Origin: Candidatus Eisenbergiella intestinipullorum
GTDB lineage: Bacteria; Bacillota; Clostridia; Lachnospirales; Lachnospiraceae
NCBI GenBank assembly: GCA_019119815.1
Contig: DWWH01000030.1
Span: 1-51,042, forward strand
Direction: 5' to 3'
DNA length: 51,042 bases
Part shown: positions 34,717 to 43,630 of the stretch, piece after piece
Layout: every line of letters starts with the position of its first letter
Position numbering within the stretch: the first letter of the stretch is position 1
Program-made: the position numbers and the translations under genes
The notes under the pieces: model-generated
Database searches by the model: none
What the model was told of the DNA's origin: nothing
The model's input: only the letters and a program-made list of their open reading frames with translations

Positions 34717-36250
34717 ATCCTTTTATGCATCGGTGGAGTGCGTAGAGCGATGCCTGGACGCCCTGACTACGAATCTGGTGGTGGCGGATCCGGAACGAGG
34801 AGAGGGAACCATCTGTCTGGCAGTCTCGCCTTCCCTGAAGGCGCTGGGGGTGAAGAACCGCTGCCGGGTCTTTGAGATTCCGAAGCAGATTCCCTATATC
34901 ATGGCGCCGCCGCGGATGAAGCTGTATATTGAATATTCCGCCAATATCTACGCCATTTATTTAAGATATGTGGCGAAGGAGGATATTCATGTCTATTCCA
35001 TCGACGAAGCCTTCCTGGATGTGACGGAATATCTGGGCCTGTATGGGATGACCGCAAGGCAGCTTGCCGTAACCATCATGGAGGATGTGAGGCGGGAGAC
35101 CGGCATAACGGCCACGGCGGGGATCGGAACGAATTTGTATCTGGCCAAAGTCGCGCTGGATATTATGGCTAAGCATGCGGAGGACCATATCGGTTTTCTG
35201 AATGAGGAGCTGTATCGAAAGACCCTGTGGGAGCACCGGCCGCTGACGGACTTCTGGCGGATCGGGCGCGGCACGGTGAACCGCCTTTCCTCCATGGGGC
35301 TTTTTACCATGAAGGATGTGGCGCAGGCGGATGAGGACCTGATTTATAAGATGTTCGGCGTGGACGCGGAGCTTCTGATCGATCACGCCTGGGGACGAGA
35401 GAGCGTGACTATGGCGGACATTAAGGCTTACCGTCCGGAAAGCAGCTCCATCTCCAGCGGCCAGGTGCTGGCGAGGGATTATACCCATGAGGAATGCAGG
35501 CTGATCGTGAAGGAGATGACGGACGCACTCTGCCTGGAGCTGGCGGACCGGGGGCTGGTCACGGAGTCCGTGACCCTTTCTCTGGGCTTTTCCAACGCGC
35601 TGAAGCTGGGATATGTGCACGGGACGTCATCGCTTCCTGAGGCGGCGAACACCTACCGGGCCATCGTCCCCCATGTCTGCGGGGTATATGAGCGGATCGC
35701 GGATCCCGCGCTTCCCATCCGCCGCCTGAGCCTGACGGCCAACAATGTGACGCAGGAAACTTACGTGCAGTACAGCCTGTTTTCAGACAGGGAGGAGATG
35801 GAACGGGACAAAAGGGCGCAGAAGGCTGCGCTGGAGATCAAGAGAAAATTCGGGAAAAACGCCATCCTGCGCGGCATGGACCTGCAGGAAGCGGGGACTG
35901 CGAGAGAACGCAACCGGCAGATCGGAGGGCATAAGAGCGGGGAATTCGGGGAAGAGATCGGAGCGGAAGCCGGAGAGGAAGAAAGGGAGGTAAGCGAAGA
36001 GACGATAGACCGAAAAAATAGGAAGGAAAAAAACGGAGAAGCGGGATATGGCAAGAGGGAAAAGGATAAGACCCAAAATGGACCGGGCGGACCGGGCAAA
36101 GCAGTTCATGCCCTTCGATGCGCTGAAAGGATTTCAGGAAGCGCTCCGGGAAAAGGAGAGAACACCGGCAGCCAGACGGATACTTCCGGAGGAAGAGCAG
36201 GAAGAGTTGAACCGGAAGCTTTCTGCAATACGAAAAAGGGATATAGTTGA
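34682..36250 (+). CDS. Y-family DNA polymerase (DinB/UmuC type) with unusual C-terminal extension
   Basis: This 522-residue protein has the palm motifs of translesion polymerases: YLCIDLKSFYASVEC with the metal Asp, and VYSIDEAFLDV with the second Asp/Glu pair. Then come a thumb (TAGIGTNLYLAKVALDIMAKH), a helix-hairpin-helix (FWRIGRGTVNRLSSMGL) and a little-finger domain. It would copy past damaged bases. Homologues usually end near RNRQIGGHKSGE; here the frame continues about 100 polar residues and overlaps yolD by 203 bases. The start ATG fits the family although its ribosome site is weak. An SOS box lies 155 bases upstream. Confidence 0.93.
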   Translation: MENRSYLCIDLKSFYASVECVERCLDALTTNLVVADPERGEGTICLAVSPSLKALGVKNRCRVFEIPKQIPYIMAPPRMKLYIEYSANIYAIYLRYVAKEDIHVYSIDEAFLDVTEYLGLYGMTARQLAVTIMEDVRRETGITATAGIGTNLYLAKVALDIMAKHAEDHIGFLNEELYRKTLWEHRPLTDFWRIGRGTVNRLSSMGLFTMKDVAQADEDLIYKMFGVDAELLIDHAWGRESVTMADIKAYRPESSSISSGQVLARDYTHEECRLIVKEMTDALCLELADRGLVTESVTLSLGFSNALKLGYVHGTSSLPEAANTYRAIVPHVCGVYERIADPALPIRRLSLTANNVTQETYVQYSLFSDREEMERDKRAQKAALEIKRKFGKNAILRGMDLQEAGTARERNRQIGGHKSGEFGEEIGAEAGEEEREVSEETIDRKNRKEKNGEAGYGKREKDKTQNGPGGPGKAVHALRCAERISGSAPGKGENTGSQTDTSGGRAGRVEPEAFCNTKKGYS

Positions 36251-36416
36251 GGCGGAGTATTTTCAGGAAGGGGAAGATATTTGTGTGAAAGGGACGGTTT
36301 CTTCGGCTAACCGTCAGGAAGGATGGCTGCAGGTGGAAAACCGGAGGATTCCATTTGAAAATATCGTAAAGCTGGAGCTTCTTTTTCCTGCACAGGATCC
36401 GACGGATATTGTATAA
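36048..36416 (+). CDS. YolD-like protein
   Basis: This 122-residue protein has the YolD-family features: RGKRIRPKMDRADRAKQFMPFDALKGF at the N-terminus, then DIVEAEYFQEGEDICVKG and ENIVKLELL. YolD-like proteins are usually encoded with Y-family polymerases (as yolD-uvrX in Bacillus) and are thought to modulate them. Here the gene begins 203 bases inside the polymerase frame, in another frame, preceded by GGAG. Both frames look real here: the yolD frame is conserved in family motifs, the polymerase tail is not. Confidence 0.9.
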   Translation: MARGKRIRPKMDRADRAKQFMPFDALKGFQEALREKERTPAARRILPEEEQEELNRKLSAIRKRDIVEAEYFQEGEDICVKGTVSSANRQEGWLQVENRRIPFENIVKLELLFPAQDPTDIV

Positions 36417-36536
36417 TCTATCTAAAGGAAACGACTGGCCTCGTGAAAAGCATGGATGCTGTATGAGGACAAAAGAAGGAGCGGCGCAGTGCAACAAGAA
36501 CGCTGCGCAGGATACAAAGGAAAGGGGAGGATGAGA

Positions 36537-38495
36537 ATGGCGGACTGGATCTGGTATCCCGGGGATTTTGAGATCCATCAGGGAATGCTTCAGAATTGTG
36601 TGAGAGAAGAGCGGGGCATGCGGTGGCCGGCTTACTGGTACATGGATGACTGCCTGCGGAATGTAAGGCTGTTCCGGGAATACGACCTTATGGAAGAGAC
36701 TGCTTTTCGGGTCAAAATCTGTGGGATCGGCTATGTGCGGGTGAACGATGAAAAGCATCGTTGCAATGAAGCGATTGTCTGTGGGCCGGGAAAGACCCTG
36801 ATCGAAATTTTCGTGGCAAATCCGGAGGGGCTGCCCTGTGCATATGCGGATGGACCTGTGATACGGACCGGTCCGGACTGGAGCGCGGACGACCTTGCGG
36901 GAAATATCGGGGCTGCAGGAACATCCTGCCTGTACCGGAGCCCGGAGCAGGATCCAAACCGGATCTTCTATCAGGAAGAACAGATCCCCTGTGCCTGCAG
37001 AAGAGAGGTGAACGGCGGCTTTCTGTATGATTTCGGAAGAGCCGTAACAGGAAAACCTCATTTCCTGTCGTTTCCGGCCGGAACGAAGGTGACAGTCTGC
37101 TACGGAGAATCGGAAACGGAGGCACTGGATGTGGAGCGCTGTTATTATAAGGAAGACAATGCGGATGAACATACGGAATTTAGCAGGAGAGCCTTCCGCT
37201 ATCTGTATATTCCGGAAAAGGAAGGAGAAAAGATCACGCTGGAAGCAGTGCATCAGTTTATTCCCTTTCCAAAGCGCGGAACCTTCCGTTGCAGTGATGA
37301 AAGGCTGAACCGGATTTGGGAGACGGCAGAGGAAACCTTTCGTCTTTGCTGCGGTCTGTTCATCCTGGACGGGATCAAGCGGGACCAGTGGATCTGGTCC
37401 GGCGACGCCTACCAGAGCTTTTTTGTCAGCCAGTATCTGTTTGGGGAGGAGGAACTGGTACAGAGGACGCTGACCGCCCTGCGGGGGAAGGACCCGGTAA
37501 GACAGCACATGAATACCATCGTGGATTATTCCATGCTCTGGATTGTATCTGTAAGGAATTATTATGAAATGTCGGGAAACCTGGGATTTCTGGAATTTAT
37601 TTATCCGAAAATGATCAGCCTGCTGGAATACTGTCTGGAGCAGACCAATGATTTGGGATTTCTGTACGGAAGAGAGGGAGACTGGATCTTCGTGGACTGG
37701 GCCGACCTGGATAAGGAGGGCTGCCTGTGTGCGGAGCAGGCACTCCTTGCGCACTCTCTCAGAAGCGTCCTGGAATGTGCACGGGCTCTGGGCCGGGACG
37801 CTTCCGTTTACGGAAAGCACCTGGAAAAGCTGAGCGGAAATATCACACGATATTTCTGGGATGAAGAACAGGGAGGCTTTATTGACAGCTATGAATCCGG
37901 AAAAAGAAAGATCAGCAGACAGAGCAATCTGTGGGCTGTCCTGTTTGGAGCCGCGGATGAAAAGCAGAAGGACTCCATTCTCAGAAATGTGATCCAAAAC
38001 GATGCGGTTGCGCCGATCACTACGCCGTATTTCAAATATTACGAGCTGGACGCTCTGGCAGAAATGGGAGAACTGGAAGAGGTCTACCGCAGGATCCTGG
38101 AATACTGGGGCGGCATGCTGGATATGGGAGCCGTCACGTTCTGGGAGGAATTTGACCCTTCCCAGACCGGAACGGAAAAATATGCGATGTACGGCGATCC
38201 CTATGGAAAGAGCCTCTGCCATGCCTGGGCGGCGAGTCCGGTCTATCTGCTCAGCCGCTACTTCGCGGGGCTGTATCCGACAAAGCCCGGCTATCAGGAA
38301 TTTGGCGTCAGACCGGAGGGAATCCGGATCCTGGAGGAATTTTCCTTTGTTCTGCCGGTGAGAAGCGGAAGCGTCCGCATTTTCTGGAAGAAGCCCTGCC
38401 TGAGCATTTTTACTGATATGCCTGGAGGCAAGCTGATCCTGGGGGAAAAAGCGTTCCCTCTTATTCCGGGAAAAGAGCTGAAGCTGGAGGTGTGA
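36537..38495 (+). CDS. GH78-like (alpha-L-rhamnosidase-type) glycoside hydrolase
   Basis: ATG 36537 lies seven bases after GGGGAGG and gives 652 residues; 36531 is too close to the site. An N-terminal beta domain is followed by an (alpha/alpha)6 barrel with FILDGIKRDQWIWSGDAYQSF, which corresponds to the RDE/WxGD acid region of GH78, and NLWAVLFGAAD, WGGMLDMGAVTFWEEFDP and SLCHAWAASPVYLLSRYF near the end. No signal peptide is visible, so it acts in the cytoplasm on imported or intracellular glycosides. It would remove terminal rhamnose or a similar sugar. It is followed closely by the yccF gene on the other strand. Confidence 0.8.
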   Translation: MADWIWYPGDFEIHQGMLQNCVREERGMRWPAYWYMDDCLRNVRLFREYDLMEETAFRVKICGIGYVRVNDEKHRCNEAIVCGPGKTLIEIFVANPEGLPCAYADGPVIRTGPDWSADDLAGNIGAAGTSCLYRSPEQDPNRIFYQEEQIPCACRREVNGGFLYDFGRAVTGKPHFLSFPAGTKVTVCYGESETEALDVERCYYKEDNADEHTEFSRRAFRYLYIPEKEGEKITLEAVHQFIPFPKRGTFRCSDERLNRIWETAEETFRLCCGLFILDGIKRDQWIWSGDAYQSFFVSQYLFGEEELVQRTLTALRGKDPVRQHMNTIVDYSMLWIVSVRNYYEMSGNLGFLEFIYPKMISLLEYCLEQTNDLGFLYGREGDWIFVDWADLDKEGCLCAEQALLAHSLRSVLECARALGRDASVYGKHLEKLSGNITRYFWDEEQGGFIDSYESGKRKISRQSNLWAVLFGAADEKQKDSILRNVIQNDAVAPITTPYFKYYELDALAEMGELEEVYRRILEYWGGMLDMGAVTFWEEFDPSQTGTEKYAMYGDPYGKSLCHAWAASPVYLLSRYFAGLYPTKPGYQEFGVRPEGIRILEEFSFVLPVRSGSVRIFWKKPCLSIFTDMPGGKLILGEKAFPLIPGKELKLEV

Positions 38496-38525
38496 ACAAA
38501 GGGAATTTTGAACTGCGGCGGGCTT

Positions 38526-38885
38526 CTATACCACTTCCGAACCAAACGGCATGAGCGCCAGCTTCGCGATTTTAAAATGCTGAAGCCCGAAGGGAATGCC
38601 GACGATGGTAATACAGAGCAGACAGCCGAGAGCGGCCGATTCGATGGCAAGGGGCAGGCCGGAAATCAGAATCCATACGATATTCAGAAGCAGAGAGCCC
38701 GCCCCGCCGCCATAGCGGATTTCCTTTCCGAAGGGAAAAAAGCAGAGCGAAGCGAATTTAAAGCACTGCAGGCCCACCGGAATGCCGATGATGGTGACGC
38801 ACCAGAGCACGCCGGCCAGACACCAGCTCAGCCCGCTGATGCATCCGCCGAAAAGAAACCACAAAAGATTACCGAGACATCCCAT
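38526..38885 (-). CDS. YccF-domain membrane protein
   Basis: This 119-residue protein has two repeated YccF modules: LGNLLWFLFGGCISGLSWCLAGVLWCVTIIGIPVGLQCFKFASL and LLLNIVWILISGLPLAIESAALGCLLCITIVGIPFGLQHFKIAKL, each with the family sequence TI(I/V)GIP(V/F)GLQ. The halves are about 50 residues each, so the domain is an internal duplication with four helices. Function unknown. Strong ribosome site AGGGAGG. Confidence 0.93.
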   Translation of the reverse strand: MGCLGNLLWFLFGGCISGLSWCLAGVLWCVTIIGIPVGLQCFKFASLCFFPFGKEIRYGGGAGSLLLNIVWILISGLPLAIESAALGCLLCITIVGIPFGLQHFKIAKLALMPFGSEVV

Positions 38886-39014
38886 AGAAACCTCCCTTTC
38901 AGAGCAGCGCCTCGTTGTGTCATAGTCAGGTCATTCTGTCAAAGCCGTTTGGGACGTTCCGGCACAGACAGCAGGCCGAACCTGTCTGGCGGCGTTTTAC
39001 TGCGCCCGAAACGG

Positions 39015-39284
39015 TCATTTCCCTGTCAGCTGTTTTTCCAGAATCAGCCGGGCCTTTTCCCGATCCTCTTTTTTCACAAGGATTTTATAAAAGTCCCGGA
39101 CCGAACCATCTCTGCCGAGCGCCGCGCGGGAGCCGTCCGCATTGTTGAAGGAAAGGCGCAGCTGATTGCTGATCTGATCCGTTTTGAAAGGGATTCCCTG
39201 TTCGTCCAGGAGATATTTGGCCCGGAAAAAGGCTTCCTGATCTGATGTAACGTAAATTTCTTCCCATTTTTGTGAAAACAGCAT
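39015..39284 (-). CDS. DUF2007-like putative signal-transducing protein
   Basis: ATG 39284 with AAAGGGGG upstream gives 89 residues. The fold reads as a single alpha/beta unit: WEEIYVTSDQEAFFRAKYLLDEQGIPF, then a polar loop and FYKILVKKEDREKARLILEKQL, as in DUF2007 (GlnB-like) proteins, in which a first strand senses another protein. No partner is in view. Small cytoplasmic protein; annotation is tentative. Confidence 0.65.
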   Translation of the reverse strand: MLFSQKWEEIYVTSDQEAFFRAKYLLDEQGIPFKTDQISNQLRLSFNNADGSRAALGRDGSVRDFYKILVKKEDREKARLILEKQLTGK

Positions 39285-39377
39285 TGCAATCCCCCTTTCC
39301 GGAGTGCGGCGGCTCCTTCTCTTTTTTCTCAGTCTACTATATTTCGGCCGGACAGTCCAGAAAAAGCCTGCGGATGT

Positions 39378-39406
39378 TTGCAAAACCCCGGGCCGTCCCT
39401 TATAAT
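39378..39406 (+). promoter_or_regulatory. Promoter of the SPFH/zinc-ribbon gene
   Basis: TTGCAA (39378-39383), exactly 17 bases and TATAAT (39401-39406), about 130 bases before the start codon. Confidence 0.75.
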
Positions 39407-39535
39407 GAGGGTAACTGCGGGAGGGGAAGAAAACGGGTTCTGTCCGGTTTATCCGGACGGGAGAACGGTCTGTGCTCCGGCATGGGACAGACCCGGAAAT
39501 CCAAAGGTTTTTAAGAGAAGAAAGGAAGGAAAAAT

Positions 39536-40900
39536 ATGGGATTGATCAAAGCGGCTCTTGGGGCGGCATCATCGGTGCTCGGCGATCAGTGGGAGGAATA
39601 TTTTTACTGTGACAGCCTGTCGCAGGAGGTTCTGGCGGTAAAAGGCCAGAAGCGGATGTCCAGAAGGGGTTCCAACCGGAAAGGAGCGGAGAATATCATT
39701 TCCAACGGCTCCGTCATCGCGGTCAATGAAGGCCAGTGCATGATGATCGTGGATCAGGGAAAGGTTGTGGAGGTGTGCGCTGAACCGGGAGAGTATGTGT
39801 ATGACATGTCCTCGGAGCCGTCCATTTTTTATGGGGATCTGGGAGACAATATTCAGAAGTCCTTTGAACTGTTCGGCATCCGTTTCGCTTTCGGCGGGGA
39901 AGCGCCGAAGGATCAGCGGGTGTATTATTTTAATACGAAGGAAATCATGGGAAATAAATATGGTACGGCCAATCCGGTGCCCTTCCGGGTGGTGGATACA
40001 AATATCGGGCTGGATGTAGACATCTCGATCCGGTGCCACGGGGAATATTCCTACCGGATCGCAGACCCTCTCTGCTTTTACGCAAATGTGTGCGGCAACG
40101 TGGAGCATGCCTATACCAGAGACAATCTGGACGGCATGCTGAAAAGCGAGCTGATGACCGCGCTGCAGCCCGCCTTCGCGAAGATTTCAGAAATGGGAAT
40201 CCGTTACAGCGCCCTGCCAGGCCATACGGCTGAAATCGCGGACGCGCTCAATCAGGTGCTGAGTGAAAAATGGCTCCATCTGCGCGGAATTGCCGTCGCC
40301 TCCTTTGGGGTCAGCAGCGTGACCGCATCGGAAGAGGACGAAAGGATGATCCGTGACATGCAGAAATCCGCCGTCCTGCGAAATCCAAATATGGCAGCGG
40401 CTACGCTGGCAGGAGCGCAGGCGGATGCCATGCGCGCGGCTGCCGCGAACACGGCGGCCGGCCCCATGATGGCTTTCGCCGGAATGAACATGGCCGGGCA
40501 GGCGGGCGGCTTCAACGCGGCGCAGCTCTATCAGATGGGCGGCGGGCAGAGTATGCAGAGCGCAAATGTCCGGGCCGGGAGCGCGGGAAACGGGAATGCG
40601 CAGGCGGGCGGCGCGTCCCAGGCGGAACAGACTGCCGGAAGCTGGACCTGCTCCTGCGGAGCGGTGAACACCGGAAAATTCTGTCCGCAGTGCGGGAAGC
40701 CGCGTCCCGCGGCAGGCTGGACCTGTTCCTGCGGAACTGTGAACCAGGGAAACTTCTGTACGGAATGCGGAAAGCCAAGGCCCGCCGGAGCGCCTCTTTA
40801 CCGCTGTGACAAATGCGGCTGGGAGCCGGAGGACCCCGCCCATCCGCCGAAATTCTGTCCTCAGTGCGGAGATCCCTTTGACAGCGGGGATGTGCGGTAG
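39536..40900 (+). CDS. SPFH-domain protein with three C-terminal zinc ribbons (YdjI-like)
   Basis: This 454-residue protein begins with an SPFH/band-7 domain as in Bacillus YdjI (IIKAALGAASSVLGDQWEEYFYCD-like start, ENIISNGSVIAVNEGQCMMIVDQGKVVEV, a repeated FAFGGEAPKDQRVYYFN region). A long Ala/Gly/Met-rich linker (about 295-365) follows. Then come three zinc ribbons: CSCGAVNTGKFCPQCGKPRP, CSCGTVNQGNFCTECGKPRP and CDKCGWEPEDPAHPPKFCPQC, each with four cysteines. In B. subtilis YdjI acts with the phage-shock-like YdjGH at the membrane. Here no YdjGH homologue lies nearby. Confidence 0.9.
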   Translation: MGLIKAALGAASSVLGDQWEEYFYCDSLSQEVLAVKGQKRMSRRGSNRKGAENIISNGSVIAVNEGQCMMIVDQGKVVEVCAEPGEYVYDMSSEPSIFYGDLGDNIQKSFELFGIRFAFGGEAPKDQRVYYFNTKEIMGNKYGTANPVPFRVVDTNIGLDVDISIRCHGEYSYRIADPLCFYANVCGNVEHAYTRDNLDGMLKSELMTALQPAFAKISEMGIRYSALPGHTAEIADALNQVLSEKWLHLRGIAVASFGVSSVTASEEDERMIRDMQKSAVLRNPNMAAATLAGAQADAMRAAAANTAAGPMMAFAGMNMAGQAGGFNAAQLYQMGGGQSMQSANVRAGSAGNGNAQAGGASQAEQTAGSWTCSCGAVNTGKFCPQCGKPRPAAGWTCSCGTVNQGNFCTECGKPRPAGAPLYRCDKCGWEPEDPAHPPKFCPQCGDPFDSGDVR

Positions 40901-41061
40901 CGCGGATACCCTGCGGAGAGGATGCGCGGCAGGAACGGCTGAGGCAGGAGGGGGGAAGGATGAGACGGCACTGAGACGGGGGAAAGATACCGATTGAAAA
41001 GAGGAAGAAAATACGCAAGTTATTTTGTGGGAAAGTAGCGTCAAAGGGGGAATCCAATTCT

Positions 41062-42513
41062 ATGAAACCGAATTTTCTGATTTTCATGACGGATCAGCAG
41101 AGGGGGGACATGCAGCCCACATTCGGTAAAGCCAAAATGCCGAATCTGGAAAGGCTTGCGGAAAACGGAGTGGTATTTCGAAAGGCATACTGCCCGTCTC
41201 CTCATTGCTGTCCCAGCAGGGCGACTTTTTTCTCCGGGCTGTATCCGTCTCAGCATGGGGTGTGGAACAATGTGGATCTGGCAGATGCCCTGTCGAAGGG
41301 GCTGTACGATGACGTGAGGCTGTTTTCCGAGGACCTGAAGGAAAATGGATACCATCTGTACTACAGCGGAAAATGGCATGTCAGCGCCCTGGAAGGCCCG
41401 CAGGACAGAGGATTTGAGGCGCTTTCCGCAAATCTTCAGGAGGCAGGAGCGGCCGCAGGAAGGAAACGGACTCCGGACATGCGGGACTGGAGCTGGTTTG
41501 AAAAAAAGGATTATCTTAAGGAAGGCGCGGCCAGAGGGGACGGGGAAATTGTCCGTGCCGGTTTCCCCAAATACCATCAGTATGGAGAGGCGGAGAATCC
41601 CTTCGGAGATGAGGATGTGGTTCGGGCGGCCAGAGAGAAAATCAGGGAACTTCCTGAAAAGGAACCCTTCTGCATGTATGTGGGAACGCTGGGGCCGCAT
41701 GATCCATATATCGTGCCTGAAAAATATCTGGAGCTGTATCCGCTGGAGGAAATCGAACTTCCGGAAAGCTTTGAGGATGATCTTGCGGACAGGCCCAACC
41801 TGTACCGGAGGACGCAGAAGCGGTTCCGCCAGCTGACAAAAGAGGAACAGAAACGGAGCCTGCAGCATTATCTCGCCTTCTGCAGCTATGAGGACGCTCT
41901 TTTTGGGGAGATTCTGAACGAACTGGCGGACAGAAAGCTGCTGGAAAACACGATTGTGATCTATGTGTCGGATCATGGAGATTACGCGGGCGCTCATGGC
42001 CTCTGGACGAAGGGCCTGCCCTGCTTTGAGGAAGCGTATCATATCTGTTCGGTGGTGGGCTATGGCGGGATTCCGGCGAAGGGAGAAACCGTGGAAGCGC
42101 TGGTTTCGCTGGCGGACTATGCGCCCACACTGCTGGAACTGGCCGGGATTTCCGCAGACAGAAGCTTTGCCGGACGGTCGCTGGTTCCGTTTTTGAAGGG
42201 AGAATGTCCGGAAAACTGGAGAACGGAGCTCTTTACCCAGACCAATGGAAACGAGCTGTACGGGATACAGAGGGCCGTGTTTGATACCAGGTACAAATTC
42301 GTCTATAACGGCTTTGACTTTGACGAGCTGTATGATTTAACGGACGATCCGGGCGAATGTCATAATCTGGCAGGAAAAGAAGAATATGATTCGGTTAAGA
42401 AAGCGTATTATAAAAAGCTGTGGAGATTCGCGTATGAGAATCAGGATATGCTGGGGGACACCTATATCACCACGGCGCTGACGGATTATGGCCCCGGGAT
42501 TCTGGAAGAATAA
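41062..42513 (+). CDS. Sulfatase (formylglycine-dependent)
   Basis: This 483-residue protein is a type I sulfatase. FMTDQQRGD (D11) supplies the calcium ligands at the start; CCPSRATFFSGLYPSQHG holds the C49-x-P-S-R motif in which Cys49 would be converted to formylglycine. YVSDHGDYAGAHGLWTKG provides the distal metal and substrate site, and ELYDLTDDPGECHNLA is the common C-terminal element. No signal peptide, so the enzyme is cytoplasmic and needs an anaerobic sulfatase-maturing enzyme, which is not in the window. It probably desulfates small glycans or glycosides. Confidence 0.93.
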   Translation: MKPNFLIFMTDQQRGDMQPTFGKAKMPNLERLAENGVVFRKAYCPSPHCCPSRATFFSGLYPSQHGVWNNVDLADALSKGLYDDVRLFSEDLKENGYHLYYSGKWHVSALEGPQDRGFEALSANLQEAGAAAGRKRTPDMRDWSWFEKKDYLKEGAARGDGEIVRAGFPKYHQYGEAENPFGDEDVVRAAREKIRELPEKEPFCMYVGTLGPHDPYIVPEKYLELYPLEEIELPESFEDDLADRPNLYRRTQKRFRQLTKEEQKRSLQHYLAFCSYEDALFGEILNELADRKLLENTIVIYVSDHGDYAGAHGLWTKGLPCFEEAYHICSVVGYGGIPAKGETVEALVSLADYAPTLLELAGISADRSFAGRSLVPFLKGECPENWRTELFTQTNGNELYGIQRAVFDTRYKFVYNGFDFDELYDLTDDPGECHNLAGKEEYDSVKKAYYKKLWRFAYENQDMLGDTYITTALTDYGPGILEE

Positions 42514-42558
42514 GAGGGAAACAGAATACGGAACAAAGGGAATAGAGGATAAAGATAA

Positions 42559-42599
42559 AGAAAGGGATGAAATCGTGTAGGGAGGTTTCGGCCCTTTCT
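42559..42599 (-). terminator. Possible terminator of the P-loop kinase gene
   Basis: AGAAAGGG and CCCTTTCT form an eight-base stem with a 25-base loop just after the kinase stop. The minus strand continues with a T-rich stretch (TTTATCTTTATCC). Confidence 0.45.
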
Positions 42600-42600
42600 G

Positions 42601-43155
42601 TTACTGTACATGCTCTTTCTCATATGCCGCAATGATTATCCCCGCATTCTTCTCCAGCTTCTCTCCCCCATCCAGCCTGAGAACCGGGCATGTAAGCTGG
42701 CTGAGCCAAAGCTCATGCTGCTTACTGCTGCAGGATGCCGCGCCATGGTCATAATCCGCGGAATCCCTTAAAAATGCCTGATGCGCTTCAAACATATCGC
42801 CGCCCGGAAGAATCCGGCTTCCGAATTCTGCCAGTTCCCGGTCATGAATCCGGCTGACGCGGAGCTTTTCCTCAGCGGTCAGATAAACCGCAAGCAGAAA
42901 AAAGGGATCAAAGTGTTCATGAAAGCTGTTCATGGAACCGGCCATGACAAATTCGCCCGCCTTTTCGGCTGCCTCCATGAGCCGGCTGATTTTCTCTGCT
43001 TTTGTGTACATGACGGTGTACGGAATCTCCGTATCCTTTTTCCAGATATAATCGTCGATGTCCAGAAAAGCGGTTCCAAGCCTTTCTGCGACGAGCTTTC
43101 CAAGCGTGGTTTTTCCGGACCCGGAGGGGCCCAGCAGAATGATTCCTTTTGGCAT
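42601..43155 (-). CDS. P-loop nucleotide kinase, shikimate-kinase-like
   Basis: This 184-residue protein starts with a Walker A motif IILLGPSGSGKTTLGKLVAERLG and continues with FLDIDDYIWKKDTEIPYTVMY, the substrate Asp region of shikimate and gluconate kinase-like enzymes. EFVMAGSMNSFHEHFDPFFLLAVYLTA and RVSRIHDRELAEFGSRIL (LID-like Arg-rich segment) follow. It resembles the small AAA_18/AAA_33-type kinases. Aromatic biosynthesis is unlikely because no aro genes are nearby; the substrate is unknown. Confidence 0.8.
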   Translation of the reverse strand: MPKGIILLGPSGSGKTTLGKLVAERLGTAFLDIDDYIWKKDTEIPYTVMYTKAEKISRLMEAAEKAGEFVMAGSMNSFHEHFDPFFLLAVYLTAEEKLRVSRIHDRELAEFGSRILPGGDMFEAHQAFLRDSADYDHGAASCSSKQHELWLSQLTCPVLRLDGGEKLEKNAGIIIAAYEKEHVQ

Positions 43156-43167
43156 GGTTGAATCCTT

Positions 43168-43335
43168 TTAATATTTTTCTTTCAATTTATGATTGATTTT
43201 TTTCGTCAGGAGCGGGATTTTTTGAGCAAAGCGGTATTTACCTTTTCCATATCCTCTGACCAGTTCGATGATTCCGGAATTTTTCAGCCTGTTCAATATT
43301 TTCCCGGCAGATGAATTTTCGGATTGAACTGCCAG
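43168..43335 (-). pseudogene. Possible C-terminal remnant of a winged-helix protein
   Basis: On the minus strand a frame that is open upstream of 43335 reads SENSSAGKILNRLKNSGIIELVRGYGKGKYRF and ends KKINHKLKEKY at a stop (43168-43170). The pattern is that of a winged-helix module at the end of ATP-binding or Fic-like proteins. No start or ribosome site was seen, so it is probably the tail of a lost gene. Low confidence. Confidence 0.4.
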
Positions 43336-43429
43336 GCAGTCAAAGATAAAAGAGATTAAGAGATGAATCCGTGATTTTTATTGTATGGTCAGACCCTGTT
43401 TCAGTCAAGCATGAATTGTAAAAAGCATT

Positions 43430-43554
43430 TTGACAGAATTGTTAAAACCGCTCCGTCTGATGCGAAAAACCGCCTCCGGTTGACAAACCGCACACGCGGG
43501 TTGACAGATTTCCAGCATACGCTGGTGGCTCTGCGGCGTCCGGTCTGATATAAT
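43430..43554 (+). promoter_or_regulatory. Candidate regulatory region of the XRE-membrane regulator gene
   Basis: TATAAT (43549-43554) is a perfect -10 but has only a weak -35 (TGGCTC, 43526-43531). TTGACA occurs three times upstream (43430, 43480, 43501), none at promoter spacing. A small hairpin, CCAGC-ATAC-GCTGG, lies at about 43513-43526. This fits a promoter that needs an activator. Confidence 0.4.
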
Positions 43555-43630
43555 CGGAATGACAACCGGAAAAAGAATGGAAGAAGCGCACCCTGGCATA
43601 AAATGCTTCGATATGGAAGGAAGGTTGCAG

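Noticed and set aside
36488..36511. GCGCAG/CTGCGC hairpin before the glycosidase gene, considered as a terminator
   Set aside because: No T tract follows on the plus strand.
35838..38222. A 794-residue open frame on the minus strand opposite the polymerase, yolD and glycosidase genes
   Set aside because: It lies entirely antisense to three genes with clear family motifs, has no recognisable domain and arises from their codon bias.
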